Under the pieces are notes generated by a model. That model saw nothing but the letters and a program-made list of their open reading frames with translations, was not told the DNA's origin and ran no database searches. A program made the position numbers and the translations under genes. A stretch of DNA of 64,000 bases from Rhizobium freirei PRF 81. GTDB taxonomy: Bacteria; Pseudomonadota; Alphaproteobacteria; Rhizobiales; Rhizobiaceae. The stretch is from the NCBI RefSeq assembly GCF_000359745.1, contig NZ_AQHN01000084.1:372001-436000 (forward strand), written 5' to 3'. Of this stretch, positions 33,101 to 41,012 are shown in pieces. Each line of letters opens with the position of its first letter. The first letter of the stretch is position 1.

Positions 33101-35845
33101 ATGTCCATCAAGAATCTAGCTGTGTTATCGCGCCCGAAATCGGTGGCGATCATCGGGGCATCAAGTCGCGAGGAGGCGATCGGTTCAAAAATTCTCAGGA
33201 ATGTCATTGAGGGTGGTTTTTGTGGAGAGATATGGCCCGTAAACCCCAAATACGCACATGTCCTCGGGAGGAAGTGCTTTCGGGATGTCGATGCTTTGCC
33301 CAGTCCCCCGGATGTCGCGATAATTGCAACGCCGGCACCGACCGTCGTCTCCATTGTCCGGGAACTCGGCCGTAGGGGAACGAAGGTTGCCATCATCGTC
33401 ACCGGAAATTTTGACGATGAACTGAAAAAAGGGGTGCTTGCTGCCGCGAAACCATACGATTTGCGTATCGTCGGACCCAATGTTGTGGGTCTCATTCTTC
33501 CGGATGCGAACCTCAACTTGAGTTTCGTCCTGACGGGTGCAGAACATGGGAAAATCGGCTTAATTTCGCAATCGGGAGCGGTCGTCAGCTCACTCTTGGA
33601 TTGGGCATGCGATCACTCCATAGGTTTCTCAAAGATTATTTCCCTCGGTGATATGATTGATGTCGATGCGGGCGACGCTATAGATTTTCTGGCTGCCGAT
33701 CATCAGACGGCGGCAATCGTCATGTATCTGGAATCCATTCCAGATCCGAGGAAATTCGTCTCTGCTGCTCGCGCGGCGGGCCGGACGAAGCCGCTGATCG
33801 CCATCGCGCCAGGCAGGCATCGCGAAGCAGCGAAGGCGGCAACGACCCATACAGGCGCGTTGACCGGTAATTCCCGCCTTGTCGACGCCGTACTGAAGCG
33901 CGCCGGTATCATTCGAGTCAAAAGTCTGACGGAACTGCTCGCGGCTGCAGAAATTACGCAAAAGGCCCAGCCACCGCAATCATTGCGGGTTGCGCTGGTC
34001 ACCAATGGCGGGGGCGCGGGGGTTTTAGCGGTCGATAGCCTTCTTGATCGCGCCGAGCACCTGGCAGCGTTGACCGCGCAAACGACAAGCGAGCTCGACA
34101 AGATCCTTCCATCGGGATGGTCGAAAAGCAATCCGGTCGATGTTCTGGGGGACGCACCGCCAGCAAGAATAGCCGAAACCGTCAGGATTGTTGCGCGCGA
34201 TCCAAATGTTGATGCGATACTTGCTCTGCATTGCCCGGTCCAGGCCGCACAGCCGGCCGCCACGGCGGCGGCAATCGTTAACGCCGTGCAGGAAAAGGAC
34301 TGGCCCGGCAAGCCCTTGCTAGCGTGTCTGCTTGGTGGCAAGGCCAGCCGTGAGGGCCGGTTTATTCTGCGCGCCGCGGGCGTACCGGACTATGGAATGC
34401 CCGACGACGCGATTGCCGCCCTGCATGTTCTTGGAGAATGGGGACGGCGCCAAAAGGCGCTGACTGACATCGCCGTCACCTCGGAACTTGCAGTCAACAA
34501 GAAGCAAGCGCTAAGGCTGATGGAGGGCGTCGCGAGCCAGTCGCGAACGATGCTGACGGAGCCGGAGGCGAAGGCAGTCTTGGGCCTCTATCAAATTCCC
34601 AGTGCAGAATGTTCAATTGCGAAAAATGTCGCCGCCGTCGCGCAGCTTGCCACTGCAATGCTTCGTAACCATCGGTCCATTGTCGTTAAGATCCTATCGC
34701 GCTCCATTACGCATAAATCCGAAATTGGCGGTGTCGCGCTCGACATTCGAAGCCGAGCCGCAGCATGCCGTGCGGCGCGTGATATGCAAAACAGAGCAGC
34801 GGAGGCGGGGCTAAGGGAGCAGATCGACGGGTTTGTCGTCGAACCCATGATAAGAGTGGAAGGAGGTATCGAATTGTTCGCCGGTCTTTCCGTAGACCCT
34901 ATTTTTGGCCCAGTCGTTGCCTTTGGAGCCGGAGGGGTAGCCGTAGAGCAAATCGATGACATTGCTATCTCGCTCCCGCCACTTGACGATAACCTAGCGG
35001 CAGACCTCATCGAAGAAACGAGAATATCGAAGCTGTTGCGCGGGTTCCGTCATGTACCCCCCGCAAATCTCGATGCCATCAAGAGGACGCTTCTTGCTCT
35101 GTCGCAAATGGCCGTCGATTTCCCCTTCATCCGCGCGATCGATATTAATCCTTTGGCTGTTACCGGTCAGGCCGTCGTTGCGATGGATGCGCGAATCGAG
35201 ATTGACCCTTCCCGCCTACACGAACCGGCGCCAAGTCGCCGCCTTGTCATAAAACCCTATCCCACCGAATGGATAGGAAAGATCCGCCTGGCGGGCCGGA
35301 CTTTCGTACTGCGGCCCATACGCCCCGGCGATGCCCGGGCATACAGCTCGATGCTTGAGCGCATATCGCCATCCGACATACGTGCGCGTTTCTTTGGGCA
35401 AACCAAGCTCTCCAATGCCGCCGTCGCTCGAATGACGCATATCGACTACGAGCGGGAAATGGCTTTTGTCGCAACTGATATCGACGAGCAGATTGTCGGT
35501 GTCGCCCGGCTTGTGATTGACAATGCTCAGGAAGTAGCCGATTTCGGCCTGCTTGTGCGAAGCGACTGCCAACGAAAGGGCCTTGGAAGTGCGCTCTTGA
35601 AACGGCTTCTTGATTTTGCCAGTGCGCAAGGACTGAAAGATCTGTGCGGTTCCGTCCTGCCTGATAATTTCAAGATGCTGAGTTTTTGCCGAAAGGCGGG
35701 CTTCACAATGACAGCACCATCCAGCGACACAGCTCTTTGGCAGGTTGAGCTATCGGTGTCCAACCGTAGCAATCCGGGACCCAGCTCTCCTGCGCGAGAC
35801 GAGAAGTTGCATCCAGCTGAATTGATTGAACGCAATGACGCCTGA
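33101..35845 (+). CDS. Pat-like protein: ADP-forming acyl-CoA ligase domains fused to GNAT acetyltransferase
   Basis: A 914-residue protein with the architecture of Pat/YfiQ: CoA-binding domain (VAIIGASSREEAIGSKIL, residues 14-31), succinyl-CoA-ligase-like domain with THTGALTGNSRLVDA near residue 249, an ATP-grasp region (SRSITHKSEIGGVALDI near residue 533), and a C-terminal GNAT domain (LRPIRPGDARAYSSML near 737; acetyl-CoA loop RKGLGSALLKRL near 825). Pat enzymes acetylate and inactivate acyl-CoA synthetases; the mycobacterial homologue is cAMP-controlled, but no cAMP domain is present here. The ligase histidine context is preserved, so real ligase activity is possible. Co-transcribed with two Usp genes. 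Confidence 0.92.
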   Translation: MSIKNLAVLSRPKSVAIIGASSREEAIGSKILRNVIEGGFCGEIWPVNPKYAHVLGRKCFRDVDALPSPPDVAIIATPAPTVVSIVRELGRRGTKVAIIVTGNFDDELKKGVLAAAKPYDLRIVGPNVVGLILPDANLNLSFVLTGAEHGKIGLISQSGAVVSSLLDWACDHSIGFSKIISLGDMIDVDAGDAIDFLAADHQTAAIVMYLESIPDPRKFVSAARAAGRTKPLIAIAPGRHREAAKAATTHTGALTGNSRLVDAVLKRAGIIRVKSLTELLAAAEITQKAQPPQSLRVALVTNGGGAGVLAVDSLLDRAEHLAALTAQTTSELDKILPSGWSKSNPVDVLGDAPPARIAETVRIVARDPNVDAILALHCPVQAAQPAATAAAIVNAVQEKDWPGKPLLACLLGGKASREGRFILRAAGVPDYGMPDDAIAALHVLGEWGRRQKALTDIAVTSELAVNKKQALRLMEGVASQSRTMLTEPEAKAVLGLYQIPSAECSIAKNVAAVAQLATAMLRNHRSIVVKILSRSITHKSEIGGVALDIRSRAAACRAARDMQNRAAEAGLREQIDGFVVEPMIRVEGGIELFAGLSVDPIFGPVVAFGAGGVAVEQIDDIAISLPPLDDNLAADLIEETRISKLLRGFRHVPPANLDAIKRTLLALSQMAVDFPFIRAIDINPLAVTGQAVVAMDARIEIDPSRLHEPAPSRRLVIKPYPTEWIGKIRLAGRTFVLRPIRPGDARAYSSMLERISPSDIRARFFGQTKLSNAAVARMTHIDYEREMAFVATDIDEQIVGVARLVIDNAQEVADFGLLVRSDCQRKGLGSALLKRLLDFASAQGLKDLCGSVLPDNFKMLSFCRKAGFTMTAPSSDTALWQVELSVSNRSNPGPSSPARDEKLHPAELIERNDA

Positions 35846-36024
35846 CATCGAAGAGCGATCATAACGCCGAGGTCGAAGCGGATCGCATCCGCGTCAAAAT
35901 CACAGATGGACGAGTGGCTCTGGAGGGTGCCGTACATGCGTGGAGTGAGCGTAGTGCGGCGGAGCACGCGGTTTGGTCGATACCCGGCGTGACTGCCGTC
36001 GAAAATCATCTGACGATCGGTTGA
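35839..36024 (+). pseudogene. BON-domain protein remnant
   Basis: An open stretch with no start codon encodes about 55 residues that read as a BON domain: EVEADRIRVKITDGRVALEG, then WSERSAAEHAVWSIPGVTAV and a final ENHLTIG before the stop at 36022. BON domains bind membranes or lipids. The N-terminal part is missing and it abuts the Pat-like stop, so it is probably the 3' end of a deleted gene. The ORF is too short to be obvious in a normal gene scan. Confidence 0.7.
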
Positions 36025-36241
36025 ATATCCGAGATATTTTTGACAAGCATTTCCAGGAAAAGTGCGCAGCGGTTTTCCGTCCGGAATGCGTAAGAAAACA
36101 AGAAGATAGAGCGTTTCTGCGATTCAAAGAAAAGCGGAAACGCTAGGCGCCATGCCTTTTTGTCGGTCATCGATGAGCCGGGACTTCGGTTTGCCGCGGA
36201 GTGTCATATGGCCGATCGTTCTCGTGAGGCGGAAGCAATTC

Positions 36242-36278
36242 AAAAAAGTGAATAGGCAAGACCGTGAATCTTGCCTGT
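36242..36278 (-). terminator. Rho-independent terminator of the hsp20 gene
   Basis: Read on the minus strand: AGGCAAG, a nine-base loop, CTTGCCT, then ATTCACTTTTTT. It lies 28 bases after the hsp20 stop. Stem plus T-run make this a good intrinsic terminator. Confidence 0.75.
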
Positions 36279-36305
36279 TCATTGTTGTGCGAGCCGTCTT
36301 CTAAC

Positions 36306-36824
36306 TCAAGCGCCTTTGATGGCGATTTTCCGTTCGTTCTTGCGGGCCTCGGCGGTCTTGGGCAAAACGATCGTCAACACACCATTGACAAAAGATGCTT
36401 CAATTTTTCCGGTATCGACACCTTCAGGCAATTGGAAGTTTCGCTCAAATGAGCCGTAGCGACGTTCGGACAGGTAATATTCCTTATCCTTCTCTTCCTT
36501 GACGTCGTGCTTCTCGCCCTTGATGGTCAGGGTGCTGTTCGAAAGTTTCACATCGATGTCTTTGGCATCGATGCCGGGGAGTTCCGCCGAAATCTCATAG
36601 GCGTGTTCCCTTTCGATCACATCAATCGCCGGCGCCGTCGCTACGACGAAAGTCCTTCCGCGCGATAGGCGCCCGAAAGGGCGGTGCCAATGTGCCGGCG
36701 TAAAATCCTCGAAAAGACGATCTATTTCCGAGCGCAGGCTTTCGAACGGTAACCATCCGAGATCTGGCGTCTTGCCAGGTTTATCGTCGGTTTTCAGAGG
36801 CAGCTTCGTTGCTTTATCGGCCAT
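36306..36824 (-). CDS. Hsp20/alpha-crystallin family small heat-shock protein
   Basis: A 172-residue small heat-shock protein. Of two nearby ATGs, 36824 (MADKATKLPLKTDD) has the correct spacing to AGAGGAGA; 36830 would be too close, and the frame extension to 36950 crosses the Fnr-type box. The alpha-crystallin domain (residues about 60-155: AYEISAELPGIDAKDIDVKL) and the conserved VNGVLTIVLPK close to the end are present. By family, an ATP-independent holdase. The Fnr-type box 119 bp upstream suggests induction under low oxygen, like hspX in mycobacteria. Confidence 0.94.
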   Translation of the reverse strand: MADKATKLPLKTDDKPGKTPDLGWLPFESLRSEIDRLFEDFTPAHWHRPFGRLSRGRTFVVATAPAIDVIEREHAYEISAELPGIDAKDIDVKLSNSTLTIKGEKHDVKEEKDKEYYLSERRYGSFERNFQLPEGVDTGKIEASFVNGVLTIVLPKTAEARKNERKIAIKGA

Positions 36825-36936
36825 TTTCATTCTCCTCTTTTTGGAGGGATGGGGTGGCAGTCTGCCGTCCCATCCGACGCCAGACGCAGCGCGTCTGGCG
36901 GCATGACCAATAAAATCTATATGCGCCTCGCGGTCA

Positions 36937-36950
36937 TTGATCGCAGTCAA
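36937..36950. promoter_or_regulatory. Fnr/FixK-type box between hsp20 and a small membrane gene
   Basis: TTGAT-CGCA-GTCAA, full match to TTGAY-N4-RTCAA. It is 119 bp before hsp20 on the minus strand and about 245 bp before the plus-strand small membrane gene. Confidence 0.78.
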
Positions 36951-37187
36951 GTGGATGCTGGTAATTCGCTTGCGGATGGAATTGGCCTCCGCAAAGCCAT
37001 GAGCTCACGTCTGAGCATACCTACGTCGACGCGGAAATGAGAATTGATCCTGCGCAATGCGCCGATGGTTGACCGCAACCATAATTGCTGAAGATGAGGC
37101 TGGGAAGTGGGCGTATTGAAGCCCATCGATGACGGCTCCGACCGCTGTTTCTTGACGGCTGAATATCCAGCTTTGGGATTACTTGTT

Positions 37188-37355
37188 ATGGCGCATTTCT
37201 TCAATCGGCTCTCTTCGCTGCGCTGGTTTATGATCGATCATATGCTGCTTGTTATCCTGGCTCTCATGATTGTGACCGTGGTCGGGGTGTTGTTCGTACA
37301 TACACGGGGCGAACCGATTCAAAATGGCGCTGAGCTGCAGCGCTCGGCCAATTGA
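37188..37355 (+). CDS. Small single-span membrane protein
   Basis: From ATG 37188 a 55-residue protein with one strong membrane helix (MLLVILALMIVTVVGVLFVH, residues about 19-38) and a short polar tail. The frame extends up to 37107, but the ATG at 37188 best fits a membrane peptide; the ribosome site is weak in both cases. No family recognised. It lies between hsp20 and an SPW-repeat gene. Confidence 0.45.
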   Translation: MAHFFNRLSSLRWFMIDHMLLVILALMIVTVVGVLFVHTRGEPIQNGAELQRSAN

Positions 37356-37509
37356 TGCCGATGAAGCAAACGATGCTGAGGATCGGCGCGTAAGGATCTA
37401 TCCCCGAACCGACACAGAGTGGAAACCTTGGGTCCGGCACTTGTATTCTCGGTCAGGCCGGAGCACCTGCCTCAGGTGATCGTGGATAGCCAACCAAAAT
37501 GGCCGCGAT

Positions 37510-37863
37510 CTATAGGTCCGTAAGATGCTTTCCCCAAAGGACCCAACCCGCCAAAACTGTCAGCAGCAGCCCCGAGAGAATTGCGTTCCATGTGAGCAGG
37601 GTATGGTCGGCAAATCGCAGGATCCACGGCGACGCGACAAGCCAAACGCCAAACAGGATGTCCAGCCTGTCCTCCCATACGTAACGGGAGGCATATGCAA
37701 GTCCTCCCAGCGCTGCAACAGCCAGCCCGCAGAGGAAGAAGCTCCACGCAGCGCCGCCGAGGGGAAGGGAATCGGAGCCCAGCGCGCCAAGACTCCAGGG
37801 GGATACGATTAGCCACAACCCGACAACGAATATTATATGGTCTTGCCAGCGCCGTTCCTTCAT
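37510..37863 (-). CDS. SPW-repeat membrane protein
   Basis: A 117-residue protein with four membrane segments and two SPW motifs (GLWLIVSPWSLG and GVWLVASPWILR), the hallmark of the SPW family, each made of two helices. ATG 37863 has AGGAGG seven bases upstream. Function unknown; SPW proteins recur in Usp/Hsp20/CBS stress clusters. A second SPW protein is encoded at 40370-40768. Confidence 0.85.
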   Translation of the reverse strand: MKERRWQDHIIFVVGLWLIVSPWSLGALGSDSLPLGGAAWSFFLCGLAVAALGGLAYASRYVWEDRLDILFGVWLVASPWILRFADHTLLTWNAILSGLLLTVLAGWVLWGKHLTDL

Positions 37864-37983
37864 TTCTCGCCTCCTTGGTCTCTCCAATCCCGTTTAGACC
37901 GCTATCGTTGGTATCGTTTCCTGCGAGGGTGTGTTTGCCGACAACAAGGGCCTGCAACCGGCCGAAACGCTCAATGTCGTCCA

Positions 37984-38115
37984 CTATTCATAGCGCAGAG
38001 CCTCGATCGGATTGGGCCGGCGACCTTATGTGCTGGATAATACACGAAAATGCGCCAACCATGACAGAAAAAGCAAATCCTATCGGCGATAGAAGCGGCT
38101 CGGGAAAATTGAACC
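37984..38115 (-). pseudogene. MacB/FtsX-type ABC permease remnant (C-terminus, frameshifted)
   Basis: The minus strand reads, in three frames in turn, GFAFSVMVG, then FVYYPAHKVA, then NPIEALRYE and a stop. Together this is the conserved last helix and tail of MacB-family permeases (FFGYYPARKAARLNPIEALR). At least two frameshifts and an in-frame stop show it is dead. No upstream gene body remains. Confidence 0.65.
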
Positions 38116-38211
38116 GTTGAGATAAGCGACTTTCGGCTTGTGAACGCGGCAGTATGACCTGAGCAGGCGCCAGCCCTGACTTTACGGCGAAGGTTGTACC
38201 CCCGTGCAATC

Positions 38212-38313
38212 AATGCCGAGAAGACGGCAGTCGAGCTTGCCTGGTAGTTTGACGTGCATCCGAACCATATCAAAAAATGGAAGGATCAATTGCTCGACGG
38301 CGCCGCTGACACC
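38212..38313 (+). mobile_element. IS3-family transposase OrfA remnant
   Basis: Encodes AEKTAVELAW, a stop, then FDVHPNHIKKWKDQLLDGAA, which matches the HTH part of IS3-family OrfA (ELAxxFxVHPNQIxxWKxQLLExA). An internal stop and loss of both ends show it is a fragment. It is the only transposase trace I could find in the island. Confidence 0.7.
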
Positions 38314-38749
38314 ATTGAGACGGCCGTAAAGCCGCCGTTGACATCAAAAGCTCTCAAACGAACCACGCCACTTCTGAAGTCGCGAGCCAGAACCGACGTG
38401 ACGAGCTCTTCTTCGGTATATCCTTCAAGGAGCAGCAGCCGCTCTCGCTGCAATGATGCTTCACTATATCGTCGATATGCATCGCTCCCTTCATCCCAGC
38501 AAGAATGTCGCCGACGTGAATGGATTGGCACTGATCCTGCTCACATATCCGGAATGCCCGGTGTCAAATTGAATCCGGTATTGCGACAGATCAAGGCCAA
38601 GTCGACAGGATCCGTAACGATAGGAAGTCAACTGGTGGATTTGCCAACGGCCAACTTCGGTTCGGTCGACAAGAGAGCAGTATGAAGAGACTGCCTCGGC
38701 ATACGTTTCTCCCTCAACTGCAGGAGGTGCGATCTCGTCACGGCATATA
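38314..38749. other. Stretch of about 430 bases without a recognisable gene
   Basis: Lies between the IS3 remnant and the flavodoxin-fold gene. Several short frames on both strands look partly protein-like (for example 38455-38571 plus strand) but none has a ribosome site and family. Probably decayed sequence. AGGAGG at 38722-38727 probably belongs to the following gene. Confidence 0.4.
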
Positions 38750-39319
38750 TTGATCATTGAAGCACATCCCGATGGCCGCCAAGGACATATCTGCGGAGCA
38801 CTTGCCGATTCCTATGCGGATGGAGCCGCCCAAGCAGGCTTTACGCTCCGCAGGCTCGACATTTCGCAGCTGGATTTTCCGTTGCTTCGCTCTCGGGAAG
38901 CGTTTGAGAATGGTCCCGTACCCGATGTGCTTGTTGCGGCGAGTGAAGCAATTCAGTGGGCGGAACACATCGTTTTGGTTTTCCCGCTATGGCTTGGCAC
39001 AATGCCAGCTCTGCTCAAGGCGTTTCTTGAGCAGGTTTTTCGGCCGGGGATTGCCTTCCAGTATGCAGAGAGGGGCGCTACGCGAAAACTGCTTGGAGGT
39101 TGCACGGCGCGGATCATCGTCACGATGGGTATGCCGACCATTGTCTATAGGTTTTGGTTCGGCGCTCACGGTACGGAGGTTTTGCGTCGCAGCATCCTTA
39201 ACTTCTGCGGAATTCGACCCGTCCGCCAGACGTTCTTCGGCATGATCGAACGGGCCAGCCCTGAAGAAAGAAGCCGGTGGCTCAAGAAGATGGAAATGCT
39301 CGGCCGGCAGGGGAGCTGA
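38750..39319 (+). CDS. Flavodoxin-fold NAD(P)H dehydrogenase (quinone) family protein
   Basis: About 189 residues of the NQO/MdaB/KefF-like family: LIIEAHPDGRQGHICGALA at the start, the FMN-site motif VFPLWLGTMPALLKAFLEQV near residue 78 and RPGIAFQYAERG. It should reduce quinones or similar compounds with NAD(P)H. The start is odd: the first usual start codon in frame is TTG 38750, but the good AGGAGG lies 22 bases upstream and only non-standard codons (ATC 38732) are in frame at normal distance. The gene may have lost its original ATG. No Fnr-type box found directly upstream. Confidence 0.8.
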   Translation: MIIEAHPDGRQGHICGALADSYADGAAQAGFTLRRLDISQLDFPLLRSREAFENGPVPDVLVAASEAIQWAEHIVLVFPLWLGTMPALLKAFLEQVFRPGIAFQYAERGATRKLLGGCTARIIVTMGMPTIVYRFWFGAHGTEVLRRSILNFCGIRPVRQTFFGMIERASPEERSRWLKKMEMLGRQGS

Positions 39320-39387
39320 TCCTGCACCGGCACGGCGATCTCTCAATTCGCCGGAGGCCCTTTTCTCACGAACATTGCTCTCCGTTT

Positions 39388-39401
39388 TTGACCTCAATCA
39401 A
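39388..39401. promoter_or_regulatory. Fnr/FixK-type box before the CBS-BON gene
   Basis: TTGAC-CTCA-ATCAA, full match to TTGAY-N4-RTCAA, 174 bp before ATG 39569; this implies a leader of roughly 130 nt if it works as a class II site. Confidence 0.75.
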
Positions 39402-39568
39402 CCCCGATCTTCCATATCGGCGCTATTGGTCGATCTGTTCCAGAACGCATTGCCAAGCCGGCATTGCCTTTGACAACCGGCGCTTTGCGAGAGGCGGGCA
39501 GCGCCTTGAGACGCCGGTGCTGCTACGCACAGGGTTTGCCTTCGAAGTCCGCTCATAGGGAGAAAACC

Positions 39569-40270
39569 ATGCTTATTCAAGACATCATGACGCCCGCGCC
39601 CGTGACCGTGAAAATGTCTGCGCCGATCGCCGAAGCAGCAAAATTGCTGCTGGACAAGCATCTGAGCGGGCTTCCCGTCGTCGACGGCAAAGGCGTTGTC
39701 GTCGGCATCATCAGCGAAGGCGATTTCTTGAGGCGGGGCGAGCTCAAAACCGAACGCCAGCGCTCTGCGCTCCTCGAGTTCTTCGTAAGTCCCGGCCGAT
39801 TGGCACAGGAATATGCGCACGCCAATGGGCGGCTGGTCGAGGAAGTCATGACGTCACCCGTAAAGACGATCTCGCCTTTCTCTTCGATCAGTGAAGCCGT
39901 CGACGTGATGGAGCGCGAGAGCATCAAGCGGCTGCCCGTCGTGGATGGCGGAAAGCTGGTGGGGATTGTTACTCGCTCCGACCTGCTGCGTGCTCTTGCG
40001 GGCATATTGGCCACAACGGCTGAGCCGTGTGGCGACGCGGAGATAGAAGCCCGCATCGCTGACGAACTTGGAAAGCGCAGCTGGAGTGAGAACGGATTTA
40101 TCCATGTAAATGTCAGGGATGGCATTGCGGAACTCTCGGGTTCCATTTTCGACGAGCGCGAGCGCTTGGCGGCAAAGGTACTTGCGGAGAATGTGCCGGG
40201 CGTGAAGGCGGTCACCGATCATCTGACCTGGATCGATCCCTATAGCGGTATTGCTATCTCGATGCCTTGA
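39569..40270 (+). CDS. CBS-domain pair fused to a BON domain
   Basis: A 233-residue protein; ATG 39569 (MLIQDIMTPAPVTV) has AGGGAG upstream. Two CBS domains (residues about 1-60 and 88-148; SGLPVVDGKGVVVGIISEGD and KRLPVVDGGKLVGIVTRSDLL) form a Bateman module that by family binds adenine nucleotides. The C-terminal BON domain (residues about 165-228: VRDGIAELSGSIFDERER) may bind membranes. DosR-regulon protein HRP1 is a CBS pair, the closest functional parallel. Ligand unknown. Confidence 0.92.
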   Translation: MLIQDIMTPAPVTVKMSAPIAEAAKLLLDKHLSGLPVVDGKGVVVGIISEGDFLRRGELKTERQRSALLEFFVSPGRLAQEYAHANGRLVEEVMTSPVKTISPFSSISEAVDVMERESIKRLPVVDGGKLVGIVTRSDLLRALAGILATTAEPCGDAEIEARIADELGKRSWSENGFIHVNVRDGIAELSGSIFDERERLAAKVLAENVPGVKAVTDHLTWIDPYSGIAISMP

Positions 40271-40278
40271 TCGGAGGC

Positions 40279-40297
40279 GAGCAGCCTGGGGCTGCTC
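40279..40297 (+). terminator. Strong stem-loop after the CBS-BON gene
   Basis: GAGCAGCC, three-base loop, GGCTGCTC: an eight-base perfect stem nine bases after the CBS-BON stop. There is no T-run behind it, so it may end or protect the transcript, or attenuate read-through to the SPW gene. Confidence 0.45.
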
Positions 40298-40300
40298 GAA

Positions 40301-40314
40301 TTGATCGAGAGCAA
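40301..40314. promoter_or_regulatory. Weak Fnr-like site before the second SPW gene
   Basis: TTGAT-CGAG-AGCAA: first half-site perfect, second half with one mismatch to ATCAA. It is about 62 bp before ATG 40370, a suitable place, but the sequence alone is weak evidence. Confidence 0.3.
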
Positions 40315-40369
40315 TGCAGAGAGTCTCGGGAACTATATGCTACCGGCGAAGAAATCGTGGGAGATGAAC

Positions 40370-40768
40370 ATGCGAAGCGAGAGTCTAAGCGACTTTAGCG
40401 CAAATGCGATCGGAGTGTTCCTTGTCGTCGCATCAGCTACGCTGCTTTTCCTCTATCCGGATCTGCCTCGTCTTGCCGTATCTACGGCGAATTTCGTTTT
40501 GACAGGCATCGTGCTGATGTCCGGCGCCACGCAACCGGATCGACAGGGCCTGGAGTGGGAAAGGATCGTATTGGCCGCATGGCTGGCGGTATCACCCTGG
40601 GTGATCGGCGTTTCTGCTGTGACCGGTTTGACCTGGACCAGTGCACTATGCGCCAGTTTGGTATTCATCCCGGCGGCATCGGTCGTCTCGCAACCAAGTG
40701 CGTTTGGCAAGAAGCGCGTGCATGCCTCAGTTCGCACTGAGGGGGCGGACAGAAACAGAAGAGTATAA
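40370..40768 (+). CDS. SPW-repeat membrane protein, second copy
   Basis: A 132-residue protein with about four membrane segments and one clear SPW motif (LAAWLAVSPWVIGVSAVTG); the first repeat is degenerate (LFLYPDLPR). ATG 40370 is spaced six bases from GGGAG; ATG 40364 is possible. The C-terminal tail is basic and polar. Family function unknown. Confidence 0.75.
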   Translation: MRSESLSDFSANAIGVFLVVASATLLFLYPDLPRLAVSTANFVLTGIVLMSGATQPDRQGLEWERIVLAAWLAVSPWVIGVSAVTGLTWTSALCASLVFIPAASVVSQPSAFGKKRVHASVRTEGADRNRRV

Positions 40769-41012
40769 GCGAGATCGGACATGAGCGGATCCAAGATCGA
40801 TGAGTTTTCTCTGAGAACAGAGCCCGGCGCATAAGTGCGCGAATGTCCTGTGCCGCTCCGGCTTGTCCAGTTGTTGTGGAGATCGCCTGGAGGCGAGATT
40901 GCGAGAGCGATCAGCCCCCTTGGATTTAGGGCTGGTTAAAGCCCGCCATAGCCAAGTGTGCCTCAAAATAGGCGGCAGCGCGTGCCGTCACCGATATCAA
41001 GGAGCCCCCGAG

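Noticed and set aside
36037..36050. TTGACAAGCATTTC as an Fnr box after the BON stub
   Set aside because: The second half-site fails and no gene starts nearby.
38286..38757. Minus-strand frames of 81 and 88 residues as genes
   Set aside because: They overlap the IS3 remnant or the next gene's ribosome site, lack their own ribosome sites and match no family I know.
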